A DNA stretch of 6,354 nt from Pseudomonadota bacterium. Its GTDB lineage: Bacteria > Pseudomonadota > Alphaproteobacteria > Sphingomonadales > Sphingomonadaceae. Shown here one piece after another: positions 6,058-6,354 of the stretch; the first letter of the stretch is position 1, and each line of letters starts with the position of its first letter. The DNA is taken from assembly GCA_963205285.1 (NCBI GenBank), contig CAUJJQ010000110.1:1-6354 (forward strand). Direction: 5' to 3'. A model generated the notes under the pieces. The model saw only the letters and a list, made by a program, of their open reading frames with translations. It had not been told where the DNA came from and ran no database searches. Position numbers and translations under genes: made by a program.

Positions 6058-6133
6058 GCCGGCTTAGCTCAGATGGTAGAGCACCTGATTTGTAATCAGG
6101 GGGTCGCGGGTTCGATTCCTGCAGCCGGCACCA
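6058..6133 (+). tRNA. tRNA-Thr (anticodon UGU)
   Basis: This is a complete 76-base tRNA gene with an encoded CCA end. The acceptor stem is GCCGGCT (6058-6064) paired with AGCCGGC (6123-6129), followed by discriminator A (6130) and CCA (6131-6133). The D arm contains GCTC-AGATGGTA-GAGC. The anticodon stem is CCTGA (6084-6088) and TCAGG (6096-6100), around the loop TTTGTAA. Anticodon TGT is at 6091-6093, decoding ACA and probably other ACN codons by wobble. Position 37 is A (6094) after U36, the context modified to t6A by the TsaB/TsaD system. The T arm has the usual GTTCGATTC loop. Upstream, TTGAAA at 6009-6014 could be a -35 element, but the matching -10 is poor. Confidence 0.98.
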
Positions 6134-6216
6134 TATACATTTTTGCCGCCCCGATTTTTGCAAGCCACGGCCTGCCATGGGGTGACGCCCTGCCCCTCAG
6201 TCGCTATGGCTCCCCC

Positions 6217-6354
6217 ATGGACGGAGGAATAAACCACAGCATCTTAAGCGATGCCATCGTCATCCTTGGCGCGGCGGGGATCGTCATTCCTGCCTTTGCG
6301 CGGCTGCGTATCACCCCGGTCATCGGGTTTATTTTGGTTGGCGTGCTCGCTGGG
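6217..6354 (+). CDS. CPA2-family (KefB/KefC-like) monovalent cation:proton antiporter, N-terminal part, runs off the window
   Basis: This is the first 46 codons of an integral inner-membrane transporter; the gene continues past 6354. After a short polar start (MDGGINHSI) come a hydrophobic segment, SDAIVILGAAGIVIPAF, the connecting ARLRITPVIGF, and the start of a second membrane helix, ILVGVLAG. The pattern of one helix, then RxRxxPVIGFILVG, is typical of the first two helices of CPA2 / Kef-type K+ or Na+/H+ antiporters. Whether a C-terminal RCK/TrkA-N regulatory domain follows cannot be seen. The start is uncertain. ATG 6217 has no good Shine-Dalgarno upstream, and a GGAGGA (6222-6227) lies inside the frame just after it without a usable ATG, GTG or TTG start downstream. 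The frame is also open upstream towards the tRNA without an ATG. It is divergent from the nfu operon and 83 bases after tRNA-Thr. Confidence 0.8.
   Translation, partial: MDGGINHSILSDAIVILGAAGIVIPAFARLRITPVIGFILVGVLAG

Noticed and set aside
6139..6161. Direct repeat ATTTTTGC, two copies 15 bases apart after the tRNA
   Set aside because: Only two short copies without a hairpin. The T-runs might help end transcription of the tRNA, but they do not form a recognisable terminator or attachment site.

Overview
The window looks like a conserved, vertically inherited chromosomal segment of an alphaproteobacterium, most likely a sphingomonad (Sphingomonadales). This rests on the moderately GC-rich composition by eye, the Ros/MucR-type regulator with a C-x2-D zinc-finger variant, the alphaproteobacterial NFU1-like Nfu protein, the Fur sequence type, and a gene order recalled from sphingomonads (nfu, RutE-like reductase, tsaB, rimI, mucR, fur, acyltransferase, miaB, phoH). 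No transposase, integrase, CRISPR array, toxin or phage gene is visible, and no stretch longer than about 120 bases lacks a gene or tRNA.

Layout. From 5944 down to 1 all protein genes lie on the minus strand. In transcription order they are: Nfu-type Fe-S carrier (5944-5354), RutE-like FMN nitroreductase (5340-4747), tsaB (4734-4132), rimI (4135-3632, ATGA overlap with tsaB), a MucR/Ros regulator (3522-3091), a Fur-family regulator interrupted by an in-frame TAG (2988-2566), a PlsC-like acyltransferase (2594-1800, overlapping the end of fur), miaB (1714-368), and the first 97 codons of a PhoH-family ATPase (292 to beyond base 1). On the plus strand lie tRNA-Thr(UGU) (6058-6133) and the first 46 codons of a CPA2/Kef-type cation:proton antiporter (6217 to beyond 6354).

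How the genes fit together. Three themes recur. The first is iron and Fe-S clusters: Nfu as carrier, Fur as iron sensor, and MiaB as a two-cluster enzyme. The second is modification of tRNA adenosine 37: TsaB for t6A and MiaB for ms2i6A, with a tRNA-Thr(UGU) that should itself be a t6A substrate. The third is ribosome and RNA upkeep: RimI and PhoH. The remaining genes are a membrane lipid acyltransferase, a small flavin reductase, a global regulator and an ion antiporter.

The most notable observation is the fur-family gene. Its promoter, ribosome binding site and ATG are all recognisable, but codon 14 is TAG, directly before the conserved N-terminal GLRxTEQ segment. The rest of the frame is intact. 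This could be a true nonsense mutation, a sequencing or assembly error, or readthrough. The second notable signal is a TATATTG-N7-CAATATA inverted repeat upstream of mucR, a plausible autoregulatory operator. I did not find convincing evidence of a wholly undescribed system.
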